From SMWN01 sp965221455 (GTDB lineage Bacteria > Pseudomonadota > Gammaproteobacteria > Eutrophobiales > Eutrophobiaceae), in the NCBI GenBank assembly GCA_965221455.1, contig OZ244890.1:1116001-1180000 (forward strand): a stretch of 64,000 nt of DNA, read 5' to 3'. The translations under genes and the position numbers were made by a program. A model generated the notes under the pieces. That model was not told the DNA's origin and ran no database searches. It was given only the letters and a program-made list of their open reading frames with translations. Every line of letters starts with the position of its first letter. The stretch's first letter is position 1. Below are positions 37,862 through 47,564 of this stretch, in pieces.

Positions 37862-38629
37862 ATGCGGATCCTGTTTTGGGTTTTTAACCCAAGTCTTTGG
37901 CCGACGTTGGCGGCGTTGCTGGTATTCCCGTCGTTTTTTTTTCTGGGGTTCTGGCAATTAGACAGGGCGGAACAAAAACGTGTATTACACAAAGAATTTG
38001 AATTTCGACAAACTGTACAGGTTATAAATTTAAACAAAGAAACAGGGTTCAGGAATAATTTTGAAAAATTGTTTTGGCGTAGGGTTACTATCGAAGGCGA
38101 GTTTTCCAGAACACACAGCGTTTTGTTGGATAATCAAGTGCTCGGTGGGCAAGCCGGTTATTTTGTTTATACCCCGTTCAAACTCAAGGGTGACGCATCT
38201 TGGGTATTGATAAATCGAGGCTGGGTGCCTGTGGGAGCAAGTCGGAACGATCCTCCTTCCACTGCAACTGTTGAAGAAGGTATGCTAAAGATTGACGGCA
38301 GTGTTAAATCACCGCCTGACACAGGCATATTGTTGGCAGAGAATATTGCAGAGCAGCTTGGCGATGGCAGGATCCGGGTGCAGAAACTGGAGTTGGCGGC
38401 TATTGAGAAAATATTAAAAATTGAATTATTACCCTATGTGATAAGGCTGGATGCTGAGTCAGTGGGTGGATTTGCGAGGCATTGGAAATCTCCGGGTTTC
38501 GGCGAAGAAAAACATTTAGGCTACGCTTTCCAGTGGTTTGCAATGGCAGTTGCAGTATTTATTATTTATTTGATTCTTAATTTTAGACGGGCGGAAAATG
38601 TCGGAACAAGCCAGCAAAAAGAAAAGTAA
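37862..38629 (+). CDS. surf1: SURF1-family cytochrome oxidase assembly protein
   Basis: 255 residues. An N-terminal helix runs into FFLGFWQLDRAEQKR, the family signature. A periplasmic domain with LLDNQVLGGQAGYFVYTPF and WVLINRGWVPVG is followed by a second helix near FAMAVAVFIIYLILNF. SURF1 proteins aid haem a insertion into subunit I. It overlaps the next gene by 32 bases. Confidence 0.93.
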   Translation: MRILFWVFNPSLWPTLAALLVFPSFFFLGFWQLDRAEQKRVLHKEFEFRQTVQVINLNKETGFRNNFEKLFWRRVTIEGEFSRTHSVLLDNQVLGGQAGYFVYTPFKLKGDASWVLINRGWVPVGASRNDPPSTATVEEGMLKIDGSVKSPPDTGILLAENIAEQLGDGRIRVQKLELAAIEKILKIELLPYVIRLDAESVGGFARHWKSPGFGEEKHLGYAFQWFAMAVAVFIIYLILNFRRAENVGTSQQKEK

Positions 38630-39197
38630 CGCGCCATTGGTGATATTGTTGCTACTGTTTTTACTGCCAGTAACCGCTTCGTGGTACCTGGTTTTCTTTA
38701 CGGATTACGCGCGTGATGGGGAAGGTGCCGAACATGGATCTTTAATTCAACCGGCACGGCAATTGGATGATATCCAGCTAATAAGGGTGAATGAAAGTTC
38801 GGAAGAGCTGGTTTCGTTATACGGGGAATGGTCATTGTTGTTTTTCATGGATGGTGCTTGCGAAGAAACGTGCGCAAAGACGCTTTACCGTATTCGGCAG
38901 ATTAGGTTGGCAACGGGCAAGAACATGCACCGAATACAACGAATTGCCATTATTAGTGAGGGAGAAGAATCTGCATTTACTGATTATTTAAGTGAGAATT
39001 TCCCGGGCCAACACTATGCACATAGAAATGATCTCAGCAAGGATTTTATCCGTCAATTTCAAGATCAAAATATTAATGACAGGATGGCTATATTTTTGAT
39101 TGATCCTCGCGGTTTTTTGATGATGCGTTACTCAAGTGATATTGAACCATCGGGGATCATTCGGGATCTGTCAAGGTTGATTAGAATATCGATTTAA
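38598..39197 (+). CDS. Membrane-anchored thioredoxin-fold protein, Sco-like, in the oxidase cluster
   Basis: 199 residues. An N-terminal helix (VILLLLFLLPVTASWYLVFF) anchors a periplasmic domain. It has a C-x3-C pair in GACEETCAKTLYRIRQIR, the same spacing as Sco proteins, and later IFLIDPRGFLMMRYSSD. A protein of this kind lies between surf1 and ctaA in Pseudomonas oxidase clusters. Likely a copper or thiol-disulfide assembly factor, by inference. It overlaps surf1, and ctaB follows after 84 bases. Confidence 0.8.
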   Translation: MSEQASKKKSNAPLVILLLLFLLPVTASWYLVFFTDYARDGEGAEHGSLIQPARQLDDIQLIRVNESSEELVSLYGEWSLLFFMDGACEETCAKTLYRIRQIRLATGKNMHRIQRIAIISEGEESAFTDYLSENFPGQHYAHRNDLSKDFIRQFQDQNINDRMAIFLIDPRGFLMMRYSSDIEPSGIIRDLSRLIRISI

Positions 39198-39281
39198 GCT
39201 CGGGAAAATGGTTAAAAAAGCATTTATAATGTCCGTGATCAAATTGAGTGTGTATCAAGATAAAGATAGAGAGAGAATTGA

Positions 39282-40199
39282 TTGAATAATCAGACAGTAA
39301 TTGTCGATCAAGCTCCCAAATGGCGTGAGTACTATGAGTTATGCAAACCCAAGGTGGTGGTGCTGATTGTATTTACCGCCGTGGTCGGCATGCTGCTCGC
39401 CGTGCCCGGAATGTTGTTGCCTTTTGACAAGGTATTTTTTGCGACGCTTGGTATCGGCTTGGCTGCGGCTTCGGGCGCAGCGATTAACCAACTGGTTGAG
39501 CGTCGTATAGATGCTGTGATGGCGAGAACCATGAACAGGCCTTTACCACAGGGCGATTTGAGCACAGGCAATGCATTTGTATTTGCCTTGATGTTATGCG
39601 CTTTTTCCATGGTAATACTAATATCGCAAATAAATGTGTTAACGGCCCTGCTAACATTTATTTCGCTTATTGGATATGCCGTGGTGTACACCATGTTTCT
39701 TAAGCCAGCTACGCCGCAAAATATTGTTCTTGGTGGTGCGGCAGGTGCGGCACCACCGTTGCTTGGCTGGACAGCGATGACGGGAGAAGTCAGTTCGGAA
39801 GCGTTGTTATTGTTCCTGATAATATTTATTTGGACGCCGCCACATTTTTGGGCCTTGGCTATTCGTCGACGCGAAGAATATGCGAATGTCGGTATTCCCA
39901 TGTTGCCAGTGACGCATGGTGTTCCTTTTACCAAACTGCAGATCCTTTTGTATACATTGCTTTTACTTGCGGTGAGTCTTTTACCGTTTGTCATTCATAT
40001 GAGCGGACTGATTTATTTGGCAGGGGCAATAGCGCTTGGGCTAGGCTTTATCTGGCAGGCCTTTGTTTTGTACCGCTCCGACACAGATGATCATGCGATG
40101 AAAACTTTCGGTTTCTCTATCTTTTATCTGAGTGTTTTGTTTGGATTTTTATTGCTTGACCACTATGCTCGCATTTTTGTACGGTATTTCTTCCTCTAG
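39282..40199 (+). CDS. ctaB: Protohaem IX farnesyltransferase (haem O synthase)
   Basis: 305 residues, a UbiA-family membrane prenyltransferase with about nine helices. The first aspartate-rich region is NQLVERRIDAVMARTMNRPLP, and later marks are TPPHFWALAIRRREEYANVGIPMLP. It adds the farnesyl tail to haem B. The start is TTG at 39282, preceded by GAGAGAG, and gives the normal N-terminus. The haem A synthase gene (ctaA), which usually precedes it, is absent. Confidence 0.96.
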   Translation: MNNQTVIVDQAPKWREYYELCKPKVVVLIVFTAVVGMLLAVPGMLLPFDKVFFATLGIGLAAASGAAINQLVERRIDAVMARTMNRPLPQGDLSTGNAFVFALMLCAFSMVILISQINVLTALLTFISLIGYAVVYTMFLKPATPQNIVLGGAAGAAPPLLGWTAMTGEVSSEALLLFLIIFIWTPPHFWALAIRRREEYANVGIPMLPVTHGVPFTKLQILLYTLLLLAVSLLPFVIHMSGLIYLAGAIALGLGFIWQAFVLYRSDTDDHAMKTFGFSIFYLSVLFGFLLLDHYARIFVRYFFL

Positions 40200-40208
40200 T
40201 ATTTTCTG

Positions 40209-40832
40209 ATGGCCACGGGAAAAATCCTGTTCAGGGTTTTGATTATTATTGTTCCATTTTTGTTAGGCATATTCTTTTTCCTGGCCATTGATCAAGAGGG
40301 AAGCATCCCCGAAGGAATCTCTGCAACCGTTTTGCCTGAAGCAAAAGCTCTGCCCGACTTTGTTTTGGAAGATCATCGCGGCGGTAAATTCACAAACGAA
40401 ACTATGAAAGGACAATGGTCTTTTGTCTTTTTTGGTTTTACGCATTGTCCTGATATTTGTCCTTCAACATTGGCGGTTCTCGATCAGGTTAGCGAGGTTT
40501 TGGATAAACAGATTGGCGTCGAATCGCCAAAAATTATTTTTATATCGGTTGATCCAAAACGCGATACTAAAGAATTACTGACTGACTATGTATCTTATTT
40601 TAATGTAGATTTCACAGGGGTTACGGGAGAGTTACAAGCATTACAAGGTTTGGCTCAATCGTTGGGAATTGCTTTCGGGATTGAAGGTGATGAGGAAAGC
40701 GAGGATTATGAAGTCTTTCACAGCGCAAGAATCATGCTGATAGATCCCGAAGCCAAACTAAAGGCGTTATTTTCGACACCCCACGACGTCGACGTTATCG
40801 CGTCAGACTACGAAAAGATTAGTAATCTGTAA
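40209..40832 (+). CDS. SCO1/SenC family copper chaperone
   Basis: 207 residues. An N-terminal membrane helix is followed by a thioredoxin-fold domain with FFGFTHCPDICPSTLAVLD (copper-binding C-x3-C) and the distal histidine in YEVFHSARIMLIDP. The family delivers copper to the CuA site of subunit II. It lies 9 bases after ctaB and ends the oxidase cluster. Confidence 0.94.
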   Translation: MATGKILFRVLIIIVPFLLGIFFFLAIDQEGSIPEGISATVLPEAKALPDFVLEDHRGGKFTNETMKGQWSFVFFGFTHCPDICPSTLAVLDQVSEVLDKQIGVESPKIIFISVDPKRDTKELLTDYVSYFNVDFTGVTGELQALQGLAQSLGIAFGIEGDEESEDYEVFHSARIMLIDPEAKLKALFSTPHDVDVIASDYEKISNL

Positions 40833-40976
40833 CCAAAAATAAAAATACAGACCTTTTTGTACCTCAAGGAAGTTCTAATAAGTTATAAATCAGACTCTTG
40901 AGTTCGCAACCCTCGCAACAGCGGCTATTTACCCGCAGCCATGACGCTCTGTCCCGATTCGTCGAATTAGGTTGAT

Positions 40977-41831
40977 TTATGAAGGGGTGCCGATTAGGTT
41001 AGCGATTTTAACAAAAGCGGATTTCTCGATCTGCCTGATCCTCTCTGCTGAGATACCGTATTCATCTGCAAGTTGATGTAGAGTTTGTTTGTTATCACTT
41101 AACCAACGCCTGCTGACAATGTCCCGACTGCGTTTATCCAACTTATCTATGGCCGTACTTAAAGCTTCAAGTTTTAAATCTTCAAGTTGCGTCATTTCCA
41201 GTTGTTCTTCCGGTTCCGGGCTTTTATTTTCAAGATAGGTGGCAGGAGAGAATGCAGGCACATCATCATCGGAATCAAAGCCATCGAACGATATATCGTG
41301 GTTGCTGAGTCTCTTTTCCATTTCAACGACTTCCTGAGGTTTGACGCCAAGATCATTCGCCACAGAATCTATTTCATCTTTATTTAACCAGGCCAAACGC
41401 CATTTAGATGATCGCAGATTAAAAAAGAGTTTTCTTTGCGCTTTAGTCGTGGCAATTTTGACAATTTTCCAATTACGTAAAATGTATTCATGTATTTCGG
41501 CGCGAATCCAGTGTACGGCAAAGGAAACGAGGCGGACACCTATGGAAGGATCAAAACGTCTCACGGCTTTCATTAAACCAATACTACCTTCCTGTATAAG
41601 ATCCGCTTGTGGTAGTCCGTAACCACTGTAGCCCCTTGCAACTTTCACCACAAAACGCAGATGAGACATAACAAGTCGACGCGCAGCCTCAATGTCACCC
41701 TGTTCGCTGTAACGCCTCGCCAGGGAGCACTCTTCTTCAGCACTGAGTATCGGAATTTTATTAACACTCTGGAAGTAACTTTCCAGAGATCCGGCATTCA
41801 ATGCGATTGGTATATTCATAGTATTACTCAT
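40977..41831 (-). CDS. rpoH: RNA polymerase sigma factor RpoH (sigma-32)
   Basis: 284 residues from the ATG at 41831 (MSNTMNIPIAL), equal to E. coli RpoH; ATGs at 41843 and 41819 and an upstream start at 41870 are alternatives. Region 2 has LRFVVKVARGYSGYGLPQADLIQEGSIGLMKAVRRFDP and VSFAVHWIRAEIHEYILRNW. The RpoH box follows as IATTKAQRKLFFNLR. Region 4 has LHQLADEYGISAERIRQIEK. It directs heat-shock transcription. It lies downstream of ftsYEX, the usual neighbourhood. Confidence 0.96.
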   Translation of the reverse strand: MSNTMNIPIALNAGSLESYFQSVNKIPILSAEEECSLARRYSEQGDIEAARRLVMSHLRFVVKVARGYSGYGLPQADLIQEGSIGLMKAVRRFDPSIGVRLVSFAVHWIRAEIHEYILRNWKIVKIATTKAQRKLFFNLRSSKWRLAWLNKDEIDSVANDLGVKPQEVVEMEKRLSNHDISFDGFDSDDDVPAFSPATYLENKSPEPEEQLEMTQLEDLKLEALSTAIDKLDKRSRDIVSRRWLSDNKQTLHQLADEYGISAERIRQIEKSAFVKIANLIGTPS

Positions 41832-42014
41832 GAGTTTTACCATTTTAGCACTTCGTGATTGGCAATCCAATTGAGCTAAAAAGTTTTAAGCTTTTCCCGT
41901 CCCCCTCTTGAGCGTTGAGAGTGCTAATGGCATCCAAAAGTTTAAAACTTAACATAAAAAAAGCGATATATTAATAAACTATTGATTTCTATTGATATAT
42001 TTCTATTGAAATGT

Positions 42015-42950
42015 TTATTTCAGGTGACGTTGAACAGAAATCCAGGATCCAGAAAGGCCAAGAAAGATGCCGCAGGCAAGCATAACCAGAGTTTCCATGA
42101 CGGTTAAATTACTCAGGTTGAATCCACTGGCATAGGACTCAGCGAGTTGTTTGACTGGTTGTTTAAGGAATTGCAGGGCAAGGGTCAACAGTGCCCATGA
42201 TGCGATTGCGCCACTCAAGCCGTACCAGAATCCTGTATACAGGAAAGGTCTTTGGATAAAGTGATTCGTTGCACCAAAAAGTTTGGTGATTTCAATTTCG
42301 CTACGATGGTGGTATATCGCCATGCGAATGGTATTACCGACGATGAGTAAAACACCAAAACCGATAAATACTGAAAAAATAACTACTACACGCTGAATGA
42401 TATCGATGATGCTATAGAGACGTTTAACCCATTGTTGGTCGTATTGTGCAATCTCGATTTCTGGCTGGCTGTATAAAAATTCGAGAATTTGCCGATCTTT
42501 TCCTTCGTCAAGGGAACCAATTTTTGGGGAAACAATAATGACCGAAGGCAAGGGGTTCGCATCAAGCAATTCAATGACTTCTGAAAAACCGGATAATTTC
42601 TTATATTCATCCAGTGCCTGATCACGACTGATTAACCTGGTCGCTTGTATATTCGGGTCGTCCAGAAGGCGAGTCATAAACTCTTTTGCGGTAGCATCAT
42701 CAATGTCATGTCTTAGAAATGCGGTGATATGAATCGATCCGCCCCAGCCAGTAGTGATCTGTTGAGCATTTTCCAAAAGCAAATAAAAGCCGCCAGGCAA
42801 AGCCAGAGAAATTCCAATGACGGCCGTTGTCAGAATGCTGGTAAGCAGGTTTCGATAATATTCTCCAAGACTATAGACGGAAGCCCGAACGTGTAAAAGA
42901 CCCCAATATTTGAGTACTGATAAGGGTTTTTTACGAGACTTGGTTATCAT
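42015..42950 (-). CDS. ftsX: Cell division protein FtsX
   Basis: 311 residues, four membrane helices with a large periplasmic loop between the first two (HITAFLRHDIDDATAKEF, LISRDQALDEY, LPSVIIVSP). The later helices surround EIEITKLFGATNHFIQRPF. With FtsE it forms an ABC-type complex that regulates peptidoglycan amidases at the septum. The gene follows ftsE after 21 bases. Confidence 0.95.
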   Translation of the reverse strand: MITKSRKKPLSVLKYWGLLHVRASVYSLGEYYRNLLTSILTTAVIGISLALPGGFYLLLENAQQITTGWGGSIHITAFLRHDIDDATAKEFMTRLLDDPNIQATRLISRDQALDEYKKLSGFSEVIELLDANPLPSVIIVSPKIGSLDEGKDRQILEFLYSQPEIEIAQYDQQWVKRLYSIIDIIQRVVVIFSVFIGFGVLLIVGNTIRMAIYHHRSEIEITKLFGATNHFIQRPFLYTGFWYGLSGAIASWALLTLALQFLKQPVKQLAESYASGFNLSNLTVMETLVMLACGIFLGLSGSWISVQRHLK

Positions 42951-42971
42951 GAAAATATCGTTTTATAAGCA

Positions 42972-43661
42972 TTAATCAGGATCAAGCTTATCAGCAGTAT
43001 TGCCGAAATGAGTTGGAATCCTGCCTTTACGTAACGTGATAATGTGTTTATGCATTTTTTTAACCATGTCTATGTCGTGACTGGCGATTAATACCGTGAC
43101 GCCTACTTGATTAAACTGCTCAAAAAGTGTCATCGTTTCCAATGAAAGTGCAGGATCAAGATTTCCTGTTGGTTCGTCAGCCAGAAGTAGTAATGGTCGG
43201 TGAACAACAGCCCGGGCAATCCCGACACGTTGTTGTTCGCCGCCCGAGAGCGTCATGGGGTTCGTCCTTACTTTTCTTAATAAGCCAACCTTGTCTAAAG
43301 CGGCATGCACCCGTTTGCGTATTTCTGTGTGTCCGTGTCCGGCAATCACCAAAGGCAACGCGACGTTATCAAAAATAGTGCGATCATTGAGCAATCGATG
43401 ATCCTGGAAAACGAGACCTATGTTACGGCGGTAGTAAGGAATTCGCTTATTTCGAACATGTTCAAGATTTTGACCATTGACAATAATTTGTCCGCGACTA
43501 TGTCTTTCCATTAATGCAATAAGCCTTAAAAGCGAACTTTTCCCGGCTCCTGATCTGCCGGAAATAAAGGTCATTGTACCTCGTTTAATATGTAAATTAA
43601 TATTTTTCAGAGCCAGGTGTCCGCTCTGATACTGCATATGAACATCACTAAAGTGGATCAT
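42972..43661 (-). CDS. ftsE: Cell division ATP-binding protein FtsE
   Basis: 229 residues. Walker A: FISGRSGAGKSSLLRLIALME. ABC signature: LSGGEQQRVGIARAVV. Walker B: LLLADEPTGNLDP. It begins with the usual IHFSDVHMQYQSG. The first base of its ATG is shared with the end of ftsY, so ftsY-ftsE-ftsX are translationally linked. Confidence 0.96.
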   Translation of the reverse strand: MIHFSDVHMQYQSGHLALKNINLHIKRGTMTFISGRSGAGKSSLLRLIALMERHSRGQIIVNGQNLEHVRNKRIPYYRRNIGLVFQDHRLLNDRTIFDNVALPLVIAGHGHTEIRKRVHAALDKVGLLRKVRTNPMTLSGGEQQRVGIARAVVHRPLLLLADEPTGNLDPALSLETMTLFEQFNQVGVTVLIASHDIDMVKKMHKHIITLRKGRIPTHFGNTADKLDPD

Positions 43662-44647
43662 TATTGAAACTCAAGTAATGCATCAACAAACATCGTGCTG
43701 TTAAAAACATGCAGGTCATCGATTTGTTCGCCGACACCAATGAAGCGTACAGGTATCAACGTCTCAAGGGCCAGGGCGAAGATCACTCCACCTTTTGTTG
43801 TGCCATCGAGTTTTGTCAAGACAATCCCGTCAATTCCGATTGCATCGTTAAATAGTTTTGCCTGAGAAATTGCATTTTGGCCAGTTGCAGCGTCTAATAC
43901 AAGCATGTTCTCAATCTTCGAAGCCTCGTCAAATTTTCTGATTGTGCGGTGAATTTTTTGAAGCTCAATCATAAGATTATCTCGTGTATGCAGCCTACCG
44001 GCTGTATCCGCAATGAGTATATCTATATTCTTTGCTCTGGCAGATTGCAGAGCATCAAAAACGACAGCAGCAGAATCTGCGCCTTGATGTTGTGCAACCA
44101 CCGGGATATTATTCCGCTTTCCCCAGATTTGTAGCTGTTCAATGGCGGCGGCTCGGAAAGTGTCTCCGGCAGCCAGCATGACGCTGTTACCCTGGTTGAT
44201 AAAATGTTTGGCAAGTTTGCCTGCCGTAGTTGTTTTGCCAGCACCATTAACACCGGTTAAAAGAATAACGAAAGAACCGGATTCGGATTTGTTGTCAAAG
44301 GATGATTGCGGATGTTGATGCGCAGGGGCGAGTATGTCTATCATGATTGTTGCAAGAATTTTGCGTAGCTGATCGGGATTATCAAGCGTATTACGTTTTA
44401 CTGAAGTGTGTAATGCGTCAATAATTTTTGTTGTTGCCTGAATACCCAGATCAGCGAGAAGTAATCGTTCCTCAATATCGTTCAGGAAATCTGCATCGAT
44501 AATTTTTTTTCCTTGCAAAAGAACACCAGGACTACCGAATAAGTTTGATTGTGTTTTGCTTAAGCTGGATTTCAGCTTGTCATAAAGAGAAACCTGGTCT
44601 GTCAAAGATTTCTTTTGTGTCGCTTGCTTTTTAAATCCAAACATCAT
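43661..44647 (-). CDS. ftsY: Signal recognition particle receptor FtsY
   Basis: 328 residues; the acidic A domain is almost absent, leaving mainly the NG GTPase core. G motifs: LTGVNGAGKTTTAGKLA, DTFRAAAIEQL, DTAGRLHTRDNLMIEL and TKLDGTTKGG. It docks ribosome-SRP complexes at the inner membrane. ATG codons at 44647 and 44644 are both possible starts. It is divergent from the M16 peptidase genes. Confidence 0.97.
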   Translation of the reverse strand: MMFGFKKQATQKKSLTDQVSLYDKLKSSLSKTQSNLFGSPGVLLQGKKIIDADFLNDIEERLLLADLGIQATTKIIDALHTSVKRNTLDNPDQLRKILATIMIDILAPAHQHPQSSFDNKSESGSFVILLTGVNGAGKTTTAGKLAKHFINQGNSVMLAAGDTFRAAAIEQLQIWGKRNNIPVVAQHQGADSAAVVFDALQSARAKNIDILIADTAGRLHTRDNLMIELQKIHRTIRKFDEASKIENMLVLDAATGQNAISQAKLFNDAIGIDGIVLTKLDGTTKGGVIFALALETLIPVRFIGVGEQIDDLHVFNSTMFVDALLEFQ

Positions 44648-44812
44648 CCTTTTGCCATTCTACGGTTAAATGCCATGATCCTAGCATTAACCGTGACCGA
44701 ACTACCAAGGCGAATCAGGTTCTAATCGTGTTTTGAAAATTACATAACAGGTAATTTGGGTATTAAGTTTCAATATCTTTGGTTAACCATCGTGAAAATT
44801 GGAGAAATATCA

Positions 44813-46204
44813 GTGAAGTTATCCCCCGTAAATGGTTTTTTAAAAATTGCATTAAGTCTGTTTTCAGGTCTCGTATTCGCTGACGTACACCAATATCAGA
44901 TGGACAACGGATTGAAAATTATTGTCAAGGAGGATCATCGTGCACCCGTTGTGGTCTCACAGCTCTGGTATAAAGTCGGATCGAGTTACGAGCATGAGGG
45001 CATCACGGGCATTTCTCATGTGCTTGAGCACATGATGTTTAAAGGCACAGAAAAATATCCGGCTGGCGAATTTTCCCGCATTATTTCAGAAAATGGCGGT
45101 CGGGAAAATGCGTTTACCGGTACTGACTACACGGCTTATTTTCAGACATTGGAAAGTTCTCGCCTACCCATCAGTATGGAACTGGAAGCGGATCGTATGC
45201 GAAACCTTGTTTTCGATGAGAATGAGTTTGCCAGGGAGATTGAGGTAGTGAAGGAAGAGCGTCGCTGGAGGACTGAGGATAGGCCTAAATCATTTGCTTA
45301 TGAAACCGCCATGTCCACCGCATTTCAGACTGGTCCCTATCGCAATCCTGTCATCGGTTGGATGAATGATCTTGATAACATGACGGTTGCAGATTTGCGC
45401 AGATGGTATCAACAATGGTACATACCGAATAATGCAACTCTGGTCGTTTCGGGTGACGTAAATGCAGAAGAAGTGTATCAGTTGGCGAAAAAACACTTCG
45501 GACCTTTAGCTGCGGGCAATCCCGTGAAAGTATCCCGGCGACCGGAAGTTGATCAAGAAGGAATTAAACGAATCACTATTAAAAGACCGGCAGAGTTGCC
45601 ATACATAATAATGTTATACAAAGTTCCGGTATTAAAAACGGCCGTCGATCAGCCGGAGTTGGTTGCTGAATGGGAACCCTATGCACTGGAAGTGTTGGCC
45701 GGGATTTTAGGGGGTGGCAATAGCTCGCGTTTCGTAAGTAATCTGGTACGTGGTCAGGAGATCGCCGCTGGTGTGAGTGCTGGCTATAACTTCTCGGCAC
45801 GATTGGATCATCTCTTTATGATCAGCGGAACACCCTCGAATAAACATACGGTGGCTCAACTGGAAGCAGCAGTTCAGGAAGAGATAGAGATAGTGAAAAA
45901 TAGTCTGGCCAAAGAGAGCGAAATAGCGAGAATCAAGGCGCAAGTCGTTTCCAATGATGTGTATGAACGTGACTCTGTTTTTTATCAGGCAATGATTATT
46001 GGTATGTTCGAAACCGTAGGTCTGTCCTGGCAGCAAGCAGAAAACTATGTTGAATCAATCAAGGCGGTGACTGCGGAGCAAGTACAGGCGGTTGCGAAAA
46101 AATATCTACAGGAAGATCTGCTGACCGTCGCAGTGCTTGAGCCTCAACCGTTGGATGACCGAAAGCGCGGCGCAGTGCCAGGAGGATTCGGACATGGACA
46201 CTAG
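44813..46204 (+). CDS. M16 family zinc metallopeptidase, catalytic
   Basis: About 463 residues from a GTG at 44813, chosen because GGAG lies about 10 bases upstream and the signal peptide then starts KLSPVNGFLKIALSLFSGLVFA. An upstream TTG at 44756 is less likely. The inverted zinc-binding motif HVLEHMMFKGT is intact, with the distal glutamate region EIEVVKEERRWR. A C-terminal inactive half-domain follows. It is probably periplasmic. Its 3' end overlaps a second M16 gene that lacks the zinc motif. Confidence 0.92.
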   Translation: MKLSPVNGFLKIALSLFSGLVFADVHQYQMDNGLKIIVKEDHRAPVVVSQLWYKVGSSYEHEGITGISHVLEHMMFKGTEKYPAGEFSRIISENGGRENAFTGTDYTAYFQTLESSRLPISMELEADRMRNLVFDENEFAREIEVVKEERRWRTEDRPKSFAYETAMSTAFQTGPYRNPVIGWMNDLDNMTVADLRRWYQQWYIPNNATLVVSGDVNAEEVYQLAKKHFGPLAAGNPVKVSRRPEVDQEGIKRITIKRPAELPYIIMLYKVPVLKTAVDQPELVAEWEPYALEVLAGILGGGNSSRFVSNLVRGQEIAAGVSAGYNFSARLDHLFMISGTPSNKHTVAQLEAAVQEEIEIVKNSLAKESEIARIKAQVVSNDVYERDSVFYQAMIIGMFETVGLSWQQAENYVESIKAVTAEQVQAVAKKYLQEDLLTVAVLEPQPLDDRKRGAVPGGFGHGH

Positions 46205-47564
46205 AATTTTATTCATCGTATTTTTTCTTTCGTCTGTCACTTTTTCGCAATTTGCACTGGCGGCACCCGACATACAAAAGTGGCGATCTGAAACGGGCGC
46301 AAATGTTTTTTTCGTTGAAGCGAGGGAAATACCCATCGTCGATATCAAGGTTATTTTTGATGCAGGTAGCGCCCGAGATGGAAAACAAGCGGGTTTGTCC
46401 GCACTTACCAACAGTTTATTGAATGAAGGCGCTGATGGACTTACTGCAGATCAAATCAGCCAGGGTTTCGATAATACAGGGGCAAGCTATGGCAACACTG
46501 TCGGTTATGACTCCGCTTCTGTCAGCCTTCGCAGTTTAACGGATCCTGCAATGTTGCAACCTGCTCTGGACAACCTTGCGCGCATTTTGGTAAAGCCTGA
46601 TTTTCCTGAAGAGGCCGTAATACGACAAAAAAATAGAACCCTGGTCGCGTTACGTAATAAACAACAATCTCCAGGTGCACTGGCAAATGATGCTTTTTTT
46701 GCCGAAGTATTTAAGGGTCATCCATACGCCATTGCGAGTTCAGGCACCGAAGAGAGCGTCAGTGCACTACAGCGTAGAGATATTGTTGCTTTTTACAAAA
46801 AACATTACGTAACGAAGAATACAACTATTGCTATTGTTGGTGATTTAACCAAAGAGCAAGCCCAGAAAATGGTCGAAAATTTACTGAAAGAATTACCTGT
46901 CGGTGAAAAGCCAAAATTAATCGCGACAGTCCCCGTTCTGGAAAAAGCGGTAACGGTAAAGATCGACTACCCTTCATCGCAAACACATATTCTCACGGGA
47001 CAGACGGGTCTAAAGCGAGGAGACGCTGATTATTTTGCTCTGTATGTGGGTAATCACATTCTTGGCGGAGGTGGCATGGTCTCGAGATTGTTTGCCGAGA
47101 TTCGCGAAAAACGAGGTTTATCCTATGGGGTGAATAGTTATTTTTCACCGATGCGTGAAAACGGAACATTCTCTGCGAGTTTGCAAACACGTGCTGATCA
47201 GGCTGGGGAAGCACTTAAAGTATTGCAGGATAATATAGAACGGTTCATGGATATGGGTCCGACTGAAGCAGAGTTGGAAGCTGCAAAGAAAAATATCACA
47301 GGCGGTTTTCCATTAAGATTGGCCAGTAACAGCAAGATCGTTAGTTATATTGCGATGATTGGTTTTTATAGCCTGGAAGAAAATTACCTTGATACATTCA
47401 ATACAAAAGTTAACGCAGTGACTGTGGATCAAATCCAGGATGCGTTTAAACGACGTTTATCTGCGGATAAATTTGTCACGGTGATGGTAGGATCCATATT
47501 ATTGGAAAAAGACGGGACAAAGGAAAAAAACCAGGCGTCCACTCAGGCAGGAAGCCCGGACTGA
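46194..47564 (+). CDS. M16 family peptidase-like protein, non-catalytic partner
   Basis: 456 residues from ATG at 46194, after CAGGAGG and overlapping the previous gene by 11 bases. A signal peptide ends near QFALAAP. The fold marks GSARDGKQAGLSALTNSLLNEG, GLSYGVNSYFSPMRENG and the M16 C-terminal domain are present. The place of the HxxEH motif is occupied by ALTNSLL, so it cannot bind zinc. Such pairs form heterodimers in which one subunit is catalytic. Confidence 0.9.
   Translation: MDTRILFIVFFLSSVTFSQFALAAPDIQKWRSETGANVFFVEAREIPIVDIKVIFDAGSARDGKQAGLSALTNSLLNEGADGLTADQISQGFDNTGASYGNTVGYDSASVSLRSLTDPAMLQPALDNLARILVKPDFPEEAVIRQKNRTLVALRNKQQSPGALANDAFFAEVFKGHPYAIASSGTEESVSALQRRDIVAFYKKHYVTKNTTIAIVGDLTKEQAQKMVENLLKELPVGEKPKLIATVPVLEKAVTVKIDYPSSQTHILTGQTGLKRGDADYFALYVGNHILGGGGMVSRLFAEIREKRGLSYGVNSYFSPMRENGTFSASLQTRADQAGEALKVLQDNIERFMDMGPTEAELEAAKKNITGGFPLRLASNSKIVSYIAMIGFYSLEENYLDTFNTKVNAVTVDQIQDAFKRRLSADKFVTVMVGSILLEKDGTKEKNQASTQAGSPD

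Noticed and set aside
41920..41940. GAGTGCTAA half-site upstream of rpoH resembling one arm of the HrcA CIRCE element
   Set aside because: The matching TTAGCACTC arm at the required spacing is absent.
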